A stretch of 64,000 nt of DNA from positions 1,426,001 to 1,490,000 of the forward strand of contig JANATF010000008.1 of assembly GCA_029449245.1 (NCBI GenBank), written 5' to 3'. The position numbers and the translations under genes are program-made. Each line of letters opens with the position of its first letter. Position 1 is the first letter of the stretch. Below the pieces are notes generated by a model that had not been told where the DNA came from, ran no database searches, and was given only the letters and a program-made list of their open reading frames with translations. This document shows, in pieces, positions 10,436 through 22,775 of the stretch. The stretch is from Mortierella alpina. Its lineage: Eukaryota > Mortierellomycota > Mortierellomycetes > Mortierellales > Mortierellaceae.

Positions 10436-13400
10436 TTACCACCGCTGCTGAGGTTTCTGATCAACACTCCCTCTCCTCTCTCTCTGCATCCGCATCTTGA
10501 GCCGAACAGACCCAGACAACGAGGACGACCTTGATCTCCGCAGTGTCGACTTGTGGCTCCCCCGTCTGGGCTCGGACGCCAACTCTCTCCAATGCGTCTT
10601 TCCAATGTCGTCGTTGTAGTCCTCTTCACGATCATCGTGCCAAGATCGACGATAGGACTCGCGTTGGGCAAAGTCGCGTTGACTTTCGTCTGCATCTTGG
10701 TCACACGCGTACTTGATGATCCTTCGGCGAACTCTGGGCACTTCATCCGACCTTCTGCCTGCGCCATATCCACTGTCATTGTCCGCTGAAAGTTGATCCG
10801 AGATGATGTTCAAACCTTTCTCGCGTCCTGTGATTGTGGTCCTCCTTTCCAATGCCGCTACTTCTAGTCCATTGCCTTGACCTTTGACGAGTATATTTGC
10901 GCTTGCTTTAGAGGCACTCCGTCCTCTGGCAAAGAAGGAAAAATAGCCATCTTGAACCGGACTTCCTGTCTCTGCCTCATCAATGCCTCCGTATTGCGCA
11001 GTGTCCTGAACTACAATCTCGATCTTGCCTTCAGCGAGTGCTTTGACGTAATCTCCAGGGAAGTGGTCGTTGAGGAAGAATGGAAGCACGATGCGCTCTA
11101 GGACACGTAGCCATGACTCTTTGCGCATTCTCATGATAACACGCACGTTGAGCATGCCCGATAGATGCATAAAGGATATTCCTCGGACTGGGACGGGCAT
11201 AAGCGTCTTTGGGTCGGGTGGGTATAATGTCAGAGTGCGAGAGGTATCCATGAAGACCAAAGTGCCCGGTGGTGTTTCGTATGTGCCCCAGAATGGCAGA
11301 CGAGCAAAGATATCGTTGTTATGGACGTGGTGAAACATCTTGCATGCCAACTTGGGTCCAAAGGCATTACTAAAGTCCTTGTCACCAATCTTGGGATGTC
11401 CATACCTACAAATCAAGAAGACAAGAAGAGCAAGATGATTATTATGCCAACACCTCAACCATCGACATCTCACCCGTCAAAGCGTGGAGCATGATAGCCA
11501 TGTTTCTTACGTATAAAGTCCAGAAAAGATGTCCAGAAGAGACGAGTTGCTCTGCACCATCTTTGCAAGAAATGTAGTAGCAAGGCCGCCTCCAAGACTA
11601 TGTCCACAAATGTAGAATCGAAGCTTCTTCCTCTTGACGTGGCCATCGTGCTCATCCCGATACTGGTTATTGTAAATGTCTAGGATACTGTTGCCGATGC
11701 TCTTCCAAGAGTCTGCGGATTGGGAGAGATCTTTATCGTCAAAGATGTTCCCGGATGACCTTCTGCGATGATGCATTCCAGTGATTGATAGCCGGCGCGT
11801 GGAGTTTTTGAAGGAGCCCTGTGTAGAAAGACTAGGTCGCCGTTTGCCTGTCACGTCGTCGAGAGACTCCATTTCCCCCTGGGTATAAGCGCCATTCAGA
11901 CTGTCTCTCCTTGTCACTAACAATGACTCTGAGGACAACCCGCGGCCGAGCGAGGATTTCCTCCTGTGCATTCTTTTGAATTCCTTTTCTGCGTGCTCTA
12001 ACCGAAGGCCATCCACCCATCGACATGCCTGAGCGAACGCACTCAGGTCCCTGACCTCGCCCGCAAAACGATAGTCCACAGGATCGGCCACATGCGTGAA
12101 TAGTCCAACGATGAGGAACCGCACGAGAATGTAGGCAGCACGGATCGACGTGACAATCGTTTGATAGACCGAGTGGTTCGAGAGTTCCAGGTTGAGGGTG
12201 CTGGTTTTGGTGACCTCTGACCTGAAGGAGGATGCAGGACTCAAGGCAGTGGTTGATCTAGGTGTGCGGGGCGCGTCCTGACCGAAATCAACATCGCTCA
12301 GCTCTCCATGTCGACGCCGGCTTTCCTCGCGCTGCTGCTGAGCCAGTTCCTCTGAGGGCAGCATGAAATCACCCGCATTCCCGAGCGCATTGTACATCCC
12401 CTGGTGACATTTGCCAAGAAGCACGGGGGGATCCTGCAAGGTATGGATGGGAACGAGTCGGGACTGGATATCGGTCCAAGCGTGCTGCAGGTTGAGGGGA
12501 TCCGTGCCGCGGAAGACGAGTACAATATTGCGGCCCTTTTGGACAATGAACCCGACCGTATTCTAAAGTGATTGAAAGAGAAGCCAGGGAGAATGGCACG
12601 ACAAGAATGAGCACAGGTCCCCTCTTCGATCCATCCTATTCGTACAAGTGCCGCGGGTGCATCAGGCAGGGTTTTTTGCTAAGCATAAAATGGGTATGAT
12701 TTGTATAGTATACCTTGTAAGCGATTGGGCGGAAAGAATGCAGGTCGTACCCTGACCGAGCCAACTCATGGCGGATGATGGGGACGTCCTCGTACACCAG
12801 CTTGGAGATCATGGCGAGAGTGGTTGCAATGGGTTGAGAGTAGCGAGGACGATCCGCCGCCGGTTTGGCTCTTTGTTGCTCCGAGGGGGTATTCTCCTGG
12901 CCAGTATCGTACCGAGACTTGTCGATGTTGGCCATCTCCAGAACCTTGGCCCAGTCTGCACCGCTCATGGACGACAGATCCGAGCCCCTCTTTCCTGGAG
13001 TTTTGTATCTGAAATCCATGGACTTTGGTCGCTCCTTTGTCCGCTTGTATGCACTGTTAGGCCGAGGCTTCAGTGCGATCTTGCGTTCATCATAGTCATG
13101 GTCCCGCTCAAAGTCCTTTCCGCCTTCCTCGATCCGCTTGACCTTTTCCTTGTCCAAGACCTTGCCAAATTCTCCGCAGGGTTGGAAGTTTGTGTCGCAT
13201 GCGTTGACCATGGAGTACTGGCCCGCGCTGGGTTCGTGGAGGCCAACAAAGGCCTTGAGCAGCCTGCGAACCAGGACGTCCGAGAGCATGAGGATGATGA
13301 ACCAAGTCCAGAAGATCAGCTTGATCGATCCGTTGGTTGCTTTGCCGAGAATAGGGATCCCGCGGACAATGTGGACTAGCGGCGTCAGGGCCACGGACAC

Positions 13401-13619
13401 GGCACGCAGGATCTGGAGGATGATTGGGGTCGAGAACTTGACGGTCTTCCATGACAGGAACGTGCAGGTGGAGAGGAGGAGGCAGATGAGAAAGACCGTG
13501 AAGGAGAGGATGGTCAGCCAGTTGCGGTCGCTGTAGACGGCGTAGAAGGTGACAGCCAGGGGTATTGAGGACAGGGCCAGACTGGTGAGCCAGAACAGCC
13601 TGTTCTTTCCGTTCGCCAT
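10436..13619 (-). CDS. Membrane class 3 lipase, diacylglycerol lipase-like
   Basis: A serine hydrolase of the lipase class 3 (PF01764) family with the build of sn1-specific diacylglycerol lipases, which release 2-monoacylglycerol from diacylglycerol. Three exons (12714-13619, 11511-12562, 10436-11405) give 975 residues. Four hydrophobic helices lie near residues 6-25, 33-56, 64-86 and 97-115, followed by a long charged linker. The catalytic part includes NIVLVFRGTD, the nucleophile elbow [13 protein letters not shown] (Ser about 624), YGHPKIGDKDF, the Asp of HNNDIFARLPF (about 684) and the His of NDHFPGDY (about 767). A Ser/Arg-rich insertion splits the domain between the oxyanion-side strand and the elbow, as in animal DAGLs. 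The C-terminal 170 residues are Arg/Ser-rich and probably disordered. Substrate is inferred from architecture only. Confidence 0.88.
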
Positions 13620-14774
13620 GCGCTCAGGGGCTTTAGGCGGATTGCGACGACTGTTGGGATCAGATGGCCAGGGAAGAATGGGAGTCGAGGAGAGTCGAGG
13701 AGGGGCTAGGGAGGAGGCGGATGCAGATGTGGGTTTCGCTGACGAGTCTGCTTGCCTGGGGGTATAGAGCAGGTATAGAGCAGCCGAGAAGACGTGCGCC
13801 TGAAGAAGGCAGAGGAAGGGGAAGGGCGCGATGAAGGGTGTGATGAAGGTGTGATGGAAGAACGCAATGCGCGATCAAGGAAGTGCGAGAGCGAAGGATG
13901 CAATCGAAGGACCTGAGGGAACAAAGGAAAGAGACGAGAGGTCGTGTGAGGCTGGCTGGATCAAACACACACAGCGGTAGTCTACTGTAGTATATATGTG
14001 AGCACCTGCAGGTCTGTGGACCGTCTGTCTGAGTTTGGCCTGCACACCCCCCCCCCCCCCCCCCCCTGACCGTCATTGCCAATGCGCCTGTCTGCCCCAA
14101 CGAAACAGACGTCTGCTCATCCACACACGCCCTGCAGGAGAAGGAGGGCATACGGCGCCAAGGTCGACATGTGCACCCCAGGAACACACACGCACTGCTT
14201 AGCAATAAACGACATTCTCAATCATATGGCAGCATCACCCTTTGCCCTCCCTCGAGAGCAGGCGTCCTTCGCAAGCGCATCGAACAGTCGCTTAGAATGC
14301 ATCGTGTCACTTCAACTGAGCATATTGCGCACGCTCTAACGGCAAATCAACCTTCAGCGCATGTGAACTCGTTCTTTCTTCTGCCACGAGCAAAACCCCA
14401 GAGCGAAGCACCATTGCTCAGAGCCCAGATCAGCACGAGGACCCTTGTCACTGTAGGAAGGACACCATTTTATTTTATTCCCTTGGCTTGTCAGGGAATA
14501 CCCTGACCGCATGTAAAGCCTTATAACGTAAAGTCGACCGAACCTCGGACTTAGTGACTCGAACAGATCAGAATGAAAACGGATCAAGAAAAAAAAATCC
14601 CCCTCGCGATAGCCGTTTCCTTTCCTTATTCTCGTTCACTCCAACCCTACCATCACCATACCGAGAGCTCGGGAAAACGGTGCATGGCTCTGGTACGTCG
14701 GCTCTCCAACCAAAGCTTCTCCCACTTTGTCTCTCAAGCACTTGTCGTTAGATATCCCCTCCTCCCAAGCAGCA
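13620..14774. other. Divergent intergenic region, lipase and type II membrane gene
   Basis: About 1.15 kb separates the start codons of two divergent genes and must hold both promoters. It contains a run of 20 C at 14047-14066. No open frame with family resemblance or splice structure was seen. Confidence 0.5.
14047..14066. repeat. Poly-C tract, 20 bases
   Basis: An uninterrupted run of 20 C on the plus strand lies in the divergent promoter region. Its length may be unstable, and the exact count may be a sequencing artefact. Confidence 0.85.
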
Positions 14775-16427
14775 ATGCAATGGTTCTACGACCCATGGAT
14801 AGCTCTTCAGCCAAAACACGCCCTCGTCTTTGTCATATTCCTCGCCGCCGCCTTTGCTCTTCTCCAGCTCCAGCTCTACAACGCCGGTATAAAAAAAACA
14901 ATATCCAAACACTTCAGTGGAACAATCGGCTCGCCTATAACTACACTTTTCAGCGCTCGTTTTCTCATTATCAAACCACACGTCGTCTTTTTTTCATCAT
15001 CCTCTATAGAGACAGAGGACCGACGTATACTTAGATTCAGCTCCATCGATGCCTCATTCGAGTCCCGCCACAAGCTCCAGTCCCGCATCACCATCGTCAC
15101 CGCCGTGAGCGCGAACCACGCCTGCGCCTTGGAAGCGTTCCTCTACCACCTCCATATCACGCTCTCACAGCTCACCACAGACCCGCACCTCGACATGCTT
15201 CAACAAGAAGAACGGATCCGGATCGGACGCGAGTACGTAGCGACAAGTCGGGATCTGGAGTTGATTCGGAAAAGGCCCAAAAGAAACAAGAAGAAACAGC
15301 CTACAGGCGCCGAAGGTAGCCACGACGCGATCTCCACACCACAAGAACAGCAGCAGCAACAACAACAACAACAACAACAGCATCAGCAGCATTATGGCTC
15401 CCTCAAGCACTCCTCTCGCGCACCCCCAAAACATCAGCCAGCAGAGCCCCTTGGCACCACCCTGTACGAGACTCGACCTCGAGTAGTCGTGTACAACATG
15501 GGCATGGGCCCTACCAAACGGAAAAGGCGGCTTCTAAAGGCCCTAGCCGAGGCTGGATACATGGATGACATCCTGGACTTCGACTTTGATTCATACCCGC
15601 CCTTCTGGCGCCTCGATCCCGAAACCCGTGGCGAATATGGATGGAAGGCAGGGATCATCGAACAACAAGTCCTCAAACACAGCCAAAACAATCATGGCGA
15701 TACCAACAAGGATCGGCACCAGGACAAGGAAAAAGAACAGGAGATCGCGAAATGGGCAGGCTCCAAGAAACAACGGCAGATCGACAACGAGGGCATGGTG
15801 GACTCTGCCGCGAATGATGAAGACGAAGACAAAGAAGAAGAAGCCTTGACCGCAAAGCCTTCATCCATTACTGCCGCCACCCTCAAACCAACAACCACAA
15901 ACCAGACAAAACCCGTTCCCCCCACCCAACAGCTTCCCCACCAACCCAACATTGTCCTGTGGCTCGATTCCGGTAATAGAATCAGCCTCGGCTTCCTACG
16001 CTGGTTACCCAGCTTCCTGCTCCATCGAGGACTCTGGACCCCACAATCTCAGGACACGATGCAGACCTGGACCCACCCAGGCTTGCTTCAATACTATCAC
16101 GACTCGCTCGACAGATTTGCACCCGACGAAACCAACTGCAATGGAGCCGCTATCGCGTTCGATATCAGCAATCAAACGGTCAGGGACGGTCTCTTGAAAG
16201 AATGGATTCAATGCGCAAAGACCCAAGACTGCATCGCCCCCAAAGGCTCCAACCGTGACAACCACAGACAGGATCAAGCCGCACTGACCTACTTGGTCAA
16301 GACAATGGGATACGGATCGGATCTGTGCCATGCGTTTCCGGAGGACTTTGGCATCCAGGTGAACCAGGATCACTTTTGCAAACAAGATATTGCCGCGAAT
16401 CCCAACAGGGTTGTCGTGACCAGTTAG
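14775..16427 (+). CDS. Type II membrane protein, probable glycosyltransferase-like
   Basis: A single-exon gene for 550 residues. A short cytoplasmic N terminus (MQWFYDPWIALQPK) is followed by one hydrophobic helix at about 16-36, so a Golgi-type II topology is likely. The middle holds a Gln-rich run near 15345-15390 and a Lys/Glu-rich linker. Two blocks look globular: RVVVYNMGMGPTKRKR with YMDDILDFDFDSYPPFW and GEYGWKAGIIEQQVL, and then NIVLWLDSGNRI followed by CNGAAIAFD and the late DQAALTYLV. This order (strand plus NMG, YPPF...Y.WK, W.D.G, DQ.A) resembles the DUF1647-type putative glycosyltransferases. The short acidic motif in VLWLDSGN could be the metal-binding site. I cannot name a substrate. 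An upstream in-frame region has no ATG, so the first ATG is used. Confidence 0.7.
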   Translation: MQWFYDPWIALQPKHALVFVIFLAAAFALLQLQLYNAGIKKTISKHFSGTIGSPITTLFSARFLIIKPHVVFFSSSSIETEDRRILRFSSIDASFESRHKLQSRITIVTAVSANHACALEAFLYHLHITLSQLTTDPHLDMLQQEERIRIGREYVATSRDLELIRKRPKRNKKKQPTGAEGSHDAISTPQEQQQQQQQQQQQHQQHYGSLKHSSRAPPKHQPAEPLGTTLYETRPRVVVYNMGMGPTKRKRRLLKALAEAGYMDDILDFDFDSYPPFWRLDPETRGEYGWKAGIIEQQVLKHSQNNHGDTNKDRHQDKEKEQEIAKWAGSKKQRQIDNEGMVDSAANDEDEDKEEEALTAKPSSITAATLKPTTTNQTKPVPPTQQLPHQPNIVLWLDSGNRISLGFLRWLPSFLLHRGLWTPQSQDTMQTWTHPGLLQYYHDSLDRFAPDETNCNGAAIAFDISNQTVRDGLLKEWIQCAKTQDCIAPKGSNRDNHRQDQAALTYLVKTMGYGSDLCHAFPEDFGIQVNQDHFCKQDIAANPNRVVVTS

Positions 16428-16616
16428 ACAGGAGACGAGTTTGCGAGAGAGAACAACGTACTTTTTTTAATTGGCAAAAACAACAAAGAGGTCAAGAGAT
16501 GACAAGAGATGACAAGAGATGATACACATTGGATGCGGAAAGTATAGGTGGTGGGTAATATGCAATGTTAAACGAACAAACAAAGAAGAGAGAGAAAAAG
16601 AAAAAAAAGACAAAGA

Positions 16617-19600
16617 CTACGATCGGCTCTCAGCAAGAGTAGCCATCTCAACCAAGAGATCAAACTCTCCTGAGCGCTGGCACATTCCTCTAAAGATACC
16701 CTCCTCGCGGATCAGCTTCCAGGGCGTGTCAAACTGGACGACCCTGCCGTGATCCATCACCAGCACCTTGTCAAAGTCAATGATGGTGCGGAGTCGGTGA
16801 GCAATCGTCAGTAACGTCGACTCTTTGAACTCCTCGCGAATCGTGGCTTGGATGCGGGCATCGGTATCGTGGTCAACCGAGGCGGTCGCCTCATCCAAGA
16901 TAATGATCTTGCTCTGCTTTAGCAGCGCACGGGCCAAGCCAATGAGCTGTCGCTGACCTTGTGAGAAGTTGTTTCCATTCTCATGCACCTCACTGTCCAA
17001 GTTGCCGAACGAGTTGGACTCTTGGCCATCCTCCGAGATCAAGTGCACGCGTTTCAGTGTTGCCCAGAGTGCAGCATCGTCATGCTCGTTGAAAGGGTCC
17101 AAGTTGCTGCGGATGGTGCCGATAAAGAGCACGGGATCCTGAGGGATGATGGTCAACGAGGACCGCAGATCATGCACGCCCAGCGTTGAGATATCAATGC
17201 CGTCGACCGTAATCTTTCCAGCAGTCAGCTCCATAAATCTAAAGAATGCCACTGCCAGTGTTGACTTTCCAGCACCAGTTCTGCCGACAATACCGATCTT
17301 TTCCCGAGGGTTGATGTGGAAGGAGACATCGCGGATGACGGGTGGGTCATCAGGAGAGTATTGCATGACAAGATTCTCGACCTGAATATCACCATCGTTG
17401 GGCCAACCGGGAGGAGGACGCGAACCCTCAATGACGGCTGGTGGTTCCTGAGGAAGGTCCATGTACTCACGAACACGTTCGACAGAGTTCATGTTCATCT
17501 CGTTGTTGGAGTACAGACGAACAAGCCAAAGGACGTGATCCGTAAAGGTGAGGGAGTACGACAGCGAGATACCAGCCTGACCTCCATCCATGTTGTTCCT
17601 GTTCATGATAATAAATAAACCGGCAAAGAACGACACCAAGGCGCTGAGGATGTCGACGCGGATTGAGAGCCAGCGGTTGCACACCCAGAGGTAGAAGAAG
17701 GGTCGGTTGTGGTCGTCCAAAAGATCAAGGTTCTCATGCTGGAATCGCTTCTCCTGGCCATAGGCACGAATCGTAGCCACACCAGAGAGTGACTCGCCAA
17801 AGTGAGAGAAAATAGGAGACTTTGTGATGGACTCGACTCTCTTCAACTCGCGAGATGTTCGCAGGTATAGAGTTGCCATGACGACAAACATGATCGAGAT
17901 CAAGAAAGCAGGGAACAGGAACTGAGGCGTGACATAGGTGATGACCACGACAACCGTGAAGGTTCCGAGAAGATCAAACATCAGGTTCGAGGCAATGGGT
18001 GCAACCTCTTGGTCGACAGTTTCGATGTCTTTGGTAAAGCGGTTCTAGAATTGGTCAAAGGGATAAAGGAGGTTAGGCATTGGGTTGTACCAAAGGGAGC
18101 AAAACATAAAAGCAATGAACAGTGGTCAACTTTCTTACCATGATTCTACCAAGTGGTGTGGTGTCAAAGAAGCGGACGGGCGAATTCAAGATTTGAGAAA
18201 GCAAGCGACGGTGGATCGAGCGCGAGGCACCAATAGAACCCTTGTACTGGACAGCCTGGCGAATCATGATGGTGATGATATACATCATTGACAGAAGAGC
18301 ATAGATTCCGAGGTAGTAGTTCAGACTGCCGACTTCTCCCTTGTTGGGCTTGTCGGCAAAAGTCGACAAGTCGTCAGAGGAGGCGGGAGACTCATACTCC
18401 ATCGCGGATAAGGGACTCATAGGCTGACGGTAATCATAGATCTCCTGGCGGCACATACGGACGGGGTTGTTGCCAAAGTAGGTGTGATCGCCACGGTACT
18501 GGCAAGCGAATGACATCAAAAGTCCAGAGGCATTAGTCGCAAGCGTCGAGGTGGATGAGGCGAACGAAGTGGTTGAGGCGGCGGCGAAGGACGAGACCGA
18601 GTAGGCTGACTCTTCGCCGGCACGTTTAGAAGCACCAGCCCAGAATCGAAGCCAGACATCAGACGCGACCTGGAAGATCTGCATGAATACGAACGCACCC
18701 ATAAGGAAGCACCAGAACGGGATGCCACCCATAGATCCAAAGTAGAGCCGGTACACTCCCCACGAGACGGAACCATCTGTCTTGCTCTCGTCTTCCATGA
18801 GTTTCTTCTTCTCCTGAGTGGGAATGGTAGAGTCCGTGGACGAGGAGTCGTCCTCCCCATTGGCCTTTTTGTTCTTTTTACCAGCGGCAGTCAACGTGGC
18901 AGTGGAAGAACCAATAGCAACAGCTTCTTCCTCAGCCTCCTCAATGGTCGCAACAGTGTGATCGTCAGTGGGATGGTCCTCAAAGATCTGCTCCTCGTTG
19001 GTCACATCATCGCCAAGGATACCAGAGGCAAAGACTTGAGCCGAGGTTCCGCTGGCGACAACGAGGCCGTTCCTGAGAACAGTGACATGTGCGGCGCCGT
19101 GCAGCGTCAAGGAGACGGCATGGGTAACAAGAATGCGAGTGCGACCCTGCATCAAAGGACCCATCAGACATTTAGCAAAGAGCCACTTGGCAGTGTGCGC
19201 ATCCACAGCGGAAAGACAGTCGTCGAGCAAGATGTGTCCAGCTCGCGAATAAATGGCACGGGCAAGAGCGATACGCTGCTTCTGGCCTCCCGAGAGAGTG
19301 ATTCCGCGCTCGCCAACCTCGGTTTCATCTCCATTCTCGAGAATCTCAAAGTCGCGGCGAAGAGCGCACATCTCAACGACCTGGTCGTACCGTCTTTGTT
19401 CAAACGGCGACCCAAACAGAATGTTGTTACGGATGGTGTTGTTCTGAAGCCAAGCTTGCTGGGCAACGTAAGCGATGCCGTTCGTCAGTCCTGTGACGGG
19501 GTTGATATCATGCGAGTCGCGGCGAGGCAAGAAGGCCTGTCCTTTGACAGGGTTGATCTCGCCAAGGAGTGACAGCAGCAGGGAGGTCTTTCCGCTTCCA

Positions 19601-22600
19601 GTGGGTCCAGTGATCACAGAGAGCTCGCCAACAGGGAACTCCAAGTTCAAGTCCTTGAGTTCGAAATGATGTCCGCTTGCGTTCTCTCCAGCATTGTGGG
19701 CGGCATTCGCAGCATCTTGCTCCGTCTTGCCAGCGTAAGAGAAGGTTGCGTTCTTGAAGCCGATAATAGGATCAGTGGGCAAATTCTTGCGGGGCTTTGC
19801 ATTGGCGTTGGCGTAAACGAGGACCTCCTCCTCGTCCAAGAAGCGATCGATACGTGCGGCAGAGACCTTGGCACGAAGACATTGGGACAACATTTCAGGG
19901 AACGCGTCCATGGGTGCACGAAGAACGTTGAAGAGGGCCAAAGCGGGGAAGGCAATGCCATAGGTCAAGGCGTTCCCTGCCACTTTGGTGTACACAAAGA
20001 AGGTCGAAATGGTGACCAAGACAGGTGTTCCGAACCACAGAGCCGTGCCAAAGATCCACCAGGTATATCGAAGGCGGAGCTTACTTAGCTCGAGTTCACG
20101 GGCCTTGTCGACCTTGCTGTAAAAGTTGCGTTCCCAGGAGAAGAACTTGATGATGCGGATGGCCTGCAAGAGTTCGTTCATAAGCTCTGCGCGTTTGTCG
20201 GTGGCGGTCATGAGTTCATCCTGAATCGTTTCAACCTTCTTGGTCAAGTAAAGGTTGAAGGGAATGAAGCAAGCCATGGTCACAACACCAGCCAGAGCAG
20301 ACCAGCCGAGGATGCGGTACAAAAACATGATGGCAAGGGCGATCTGGAGAGGCAGAATATACAAGTCCTGAAGATATGCGCTGGCATTGGAAATCTCGGA
20401 GGTATCCTAGAGTAATGCACAGGATTTGTAAGAGAAACTGCCAGTTTAGGAGACGGATGATGGACGATGGACGATAGAGCTAGCACAGTTAAGAGAGATT
20501 GCAAGTGAGAAATACGATGATGCAGAAACCTACATTGGAAATCATGTTGTTGATAGCACCGTTGGTAAACATCTCGATCTCTTCCTCGTCATCCTTCGCC
20601 GAGTCTTCATTGGAGGCGGACTTGCGGGTCTGTCCTGCTCGGTCCTTGCGACGAAGAGCCTTTGAGTAGACTTCGCCCACAATGATGGAGCGGATCTGCA
20701 TTGAGATACGACGGCCGTGCCAGAGCGTCTGCGACTGAGCAATGGTAGAGAGCAGCATTCCAAAGAACATGCCAAACACGTAGATGTAACCCCACTCCAG
20801 TGCGATTTCATCCTTGTGCTCCACAAAGTAGAGGATTCGCTCCAAAGCGAACGGGCCTACAAAGGTCAGCATGGCCCAGATACAGGCCCAGACAGCTTGA
20901 ACGCCGATTCGCTGCTTATAGTTGATAAGGAGGCGCAGAATGAAAGCATAGTTCCTCCTGGTGGCGAGAATGGACTGACGGAAATGGTGGATAACGGCTG
21001 ATGAATAGTCACTCAGACAAAAGTCCCAGATGTCTTCCTGGTTCAAAGGACGGCTGTAGCCTAGGCGGATGAGAGGGTTGGCCCACGAGAAAAGAGCAAT
21101 GTCGATGACGGAGGCAGTGGGTTCTGGACAAACAGCACGCTGGCCGGGTTTGGTCGCTACGGCTTTTGTGGACTTGCTAGACGTCAAGGCTAGGAAGGCC
21201 AAGACAATAGCATCAGCAAAATAGATTGCAGCCAGGACCAAGTCGACGCGAGATGAGGTGTGAATGATCTGGGTGCGAAGTCTGAACAACGCGACAGGTA
21301 GGTTGAGAAGGAAAAACACTGAAAAGTGAGGTGTGAGCGACACCAACGGGTTGAGCGGTCGAAACAAGTGGATGATCGTCAGGAACGAGATATATGCCTA
21401 GAGACAAATGTATGCAGACATGAGAGTTGGGCGGTTAATACGCCTGCTCATCTTTGCACACGTCACCTTGATTCCAGGACAAAGTGCCTCCTGTTTTTTC
21501 TTCTTTGATCGTTCCTGTGTTGATGATCGCTTTCATCCCGTAACTGCTGTCGATCTCCTCGATACCTTGATCCGCGTCATTCATCTCCCAAACAAAAGTA
21601 CAGGCGTGCATACACTTTGACTTACCCAGGCTATCGTCGACACCAGAGGAGCAACGTACAAGTACGTGTCCTTGTCTTCACCGGATCGCTGCACGAACCA
21701 TGTGATCGTAATGCCCAGCGATACGAGCGTTGCGAGCGTTTTGAGAGCATCGCGGACAGAAATGCGGCGTCCTGAAGAGACCTGGCCCAGCTGAAGGGCC
21801 GAGTCTTGGTTGTTCAGATAGTCGTCACGATCTTGATCCATGTTCTCTTGGTCATCGATACCCGGCTCGGATTCAGCCAAAGCATCCTCCTGGGAAATGG
21901 GCAGGTAGCCGGACTGATCTCCGTTATGATTTCTGCGGACACTCTTAAAGACTGCAGTGCCGACGATGGTGAGTACGGACAGGATGGCAAACACGAGGGG
22001 AACTCCAGCATCCAGCACGCTAAATACAGAGACAAAGACGGGTGAAAATATAAAGTGAGCCACGAAGGAGGTGGTGTTAGTCAAGCAAACCATGTCTGTC
22101 TGTCGGTCTGTCGGTCTATGTCATAACCGCTCATCAATGATCATAGCCTCCTGTTAGTTCCAAGATAAAGGAAATGCCGTTAGGTAGTCCAGGGCTGGCG
22201 GGGAAGGAAAAGCTTTTTTTTTCAACTTCAGCTCCAGGAGTGTGCGAGAGAATATATAAGAGAAAACAATGTGCACCGCTATCGCCCATCATTCAGTGTG
22301 TTGGCATGTCGAAGGCACTCAGGACAAAAAGCTCAGTGGCCTTGGACAGTCAAGACCGACGAGATAACAAGCTTGTAAAAGAGTCTCATGGTGCCGAGCA
22401 CAACTGATCTGGGATATGGAATATGGATGCACAGAAAGATATCCTCTTGCTGAGTTGCTGCTCGGCAAGTCTTTATGCCTACCTTTGATGGAAGCATGGC
22501 GAAAAGTCATCGCCCACCCATGGAGCCTATAGCACAGAGAAGGAGGTAACAGGTGTGAGCTGGAATGCAAGCAGGGCTGGCTGTACATTAGGCGAAAGAC

Positions 22601-22775
22601 TAGCTCCCTTCCACACGATGGCGTTGTCCGAGGCATGGATGTCGCATGGACGTCGCATGGACGTCGAGTGATGGACAAGAGAATCGGGGTCCAGGGAGTC
22701 CAGAGACGAAGGAGCGTTTCTTACCTCTGCAGTATCGTTGGCACAGAAGTGGGTTGTTCCCGGAGCAACAGCCAT
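16617..22775 (-). CDS. ABCC/MRP-type full-length ABC transporter
   Basis: An ATP-driven exporter of the ABCC family, typically moving glutathione or other conjugates, often at the vacuole. Six exons (22725-22775, 22483-22526, 21626-22019, 20534-21397, 18139-20406, 16617-18044) give 1,682 residues. The first two short exons encode MAVAPGTTHFCANDTAE and APWVGDDFSPCFHQ, matching the usual ABCC N terminus ahead of the TMD0 helices. NBD1 (from about residue 720) has Walker A GPTGSGKTS, signature LSGGQKQRIALARA and Walker B ILLDDCLSAVD, with Asp in place of the catalytic Glu as is normal for ABCC site 1. NBD2 (from about 1460) has GRTGAGKST, FSQGQRQLIGLARA and IIILDEATASVD, with the Glu present. 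A long acidic/Ser linker separates NBD1 from TMD2. Substrate and membrane are not visible from sequence. Confidence 0.95.
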
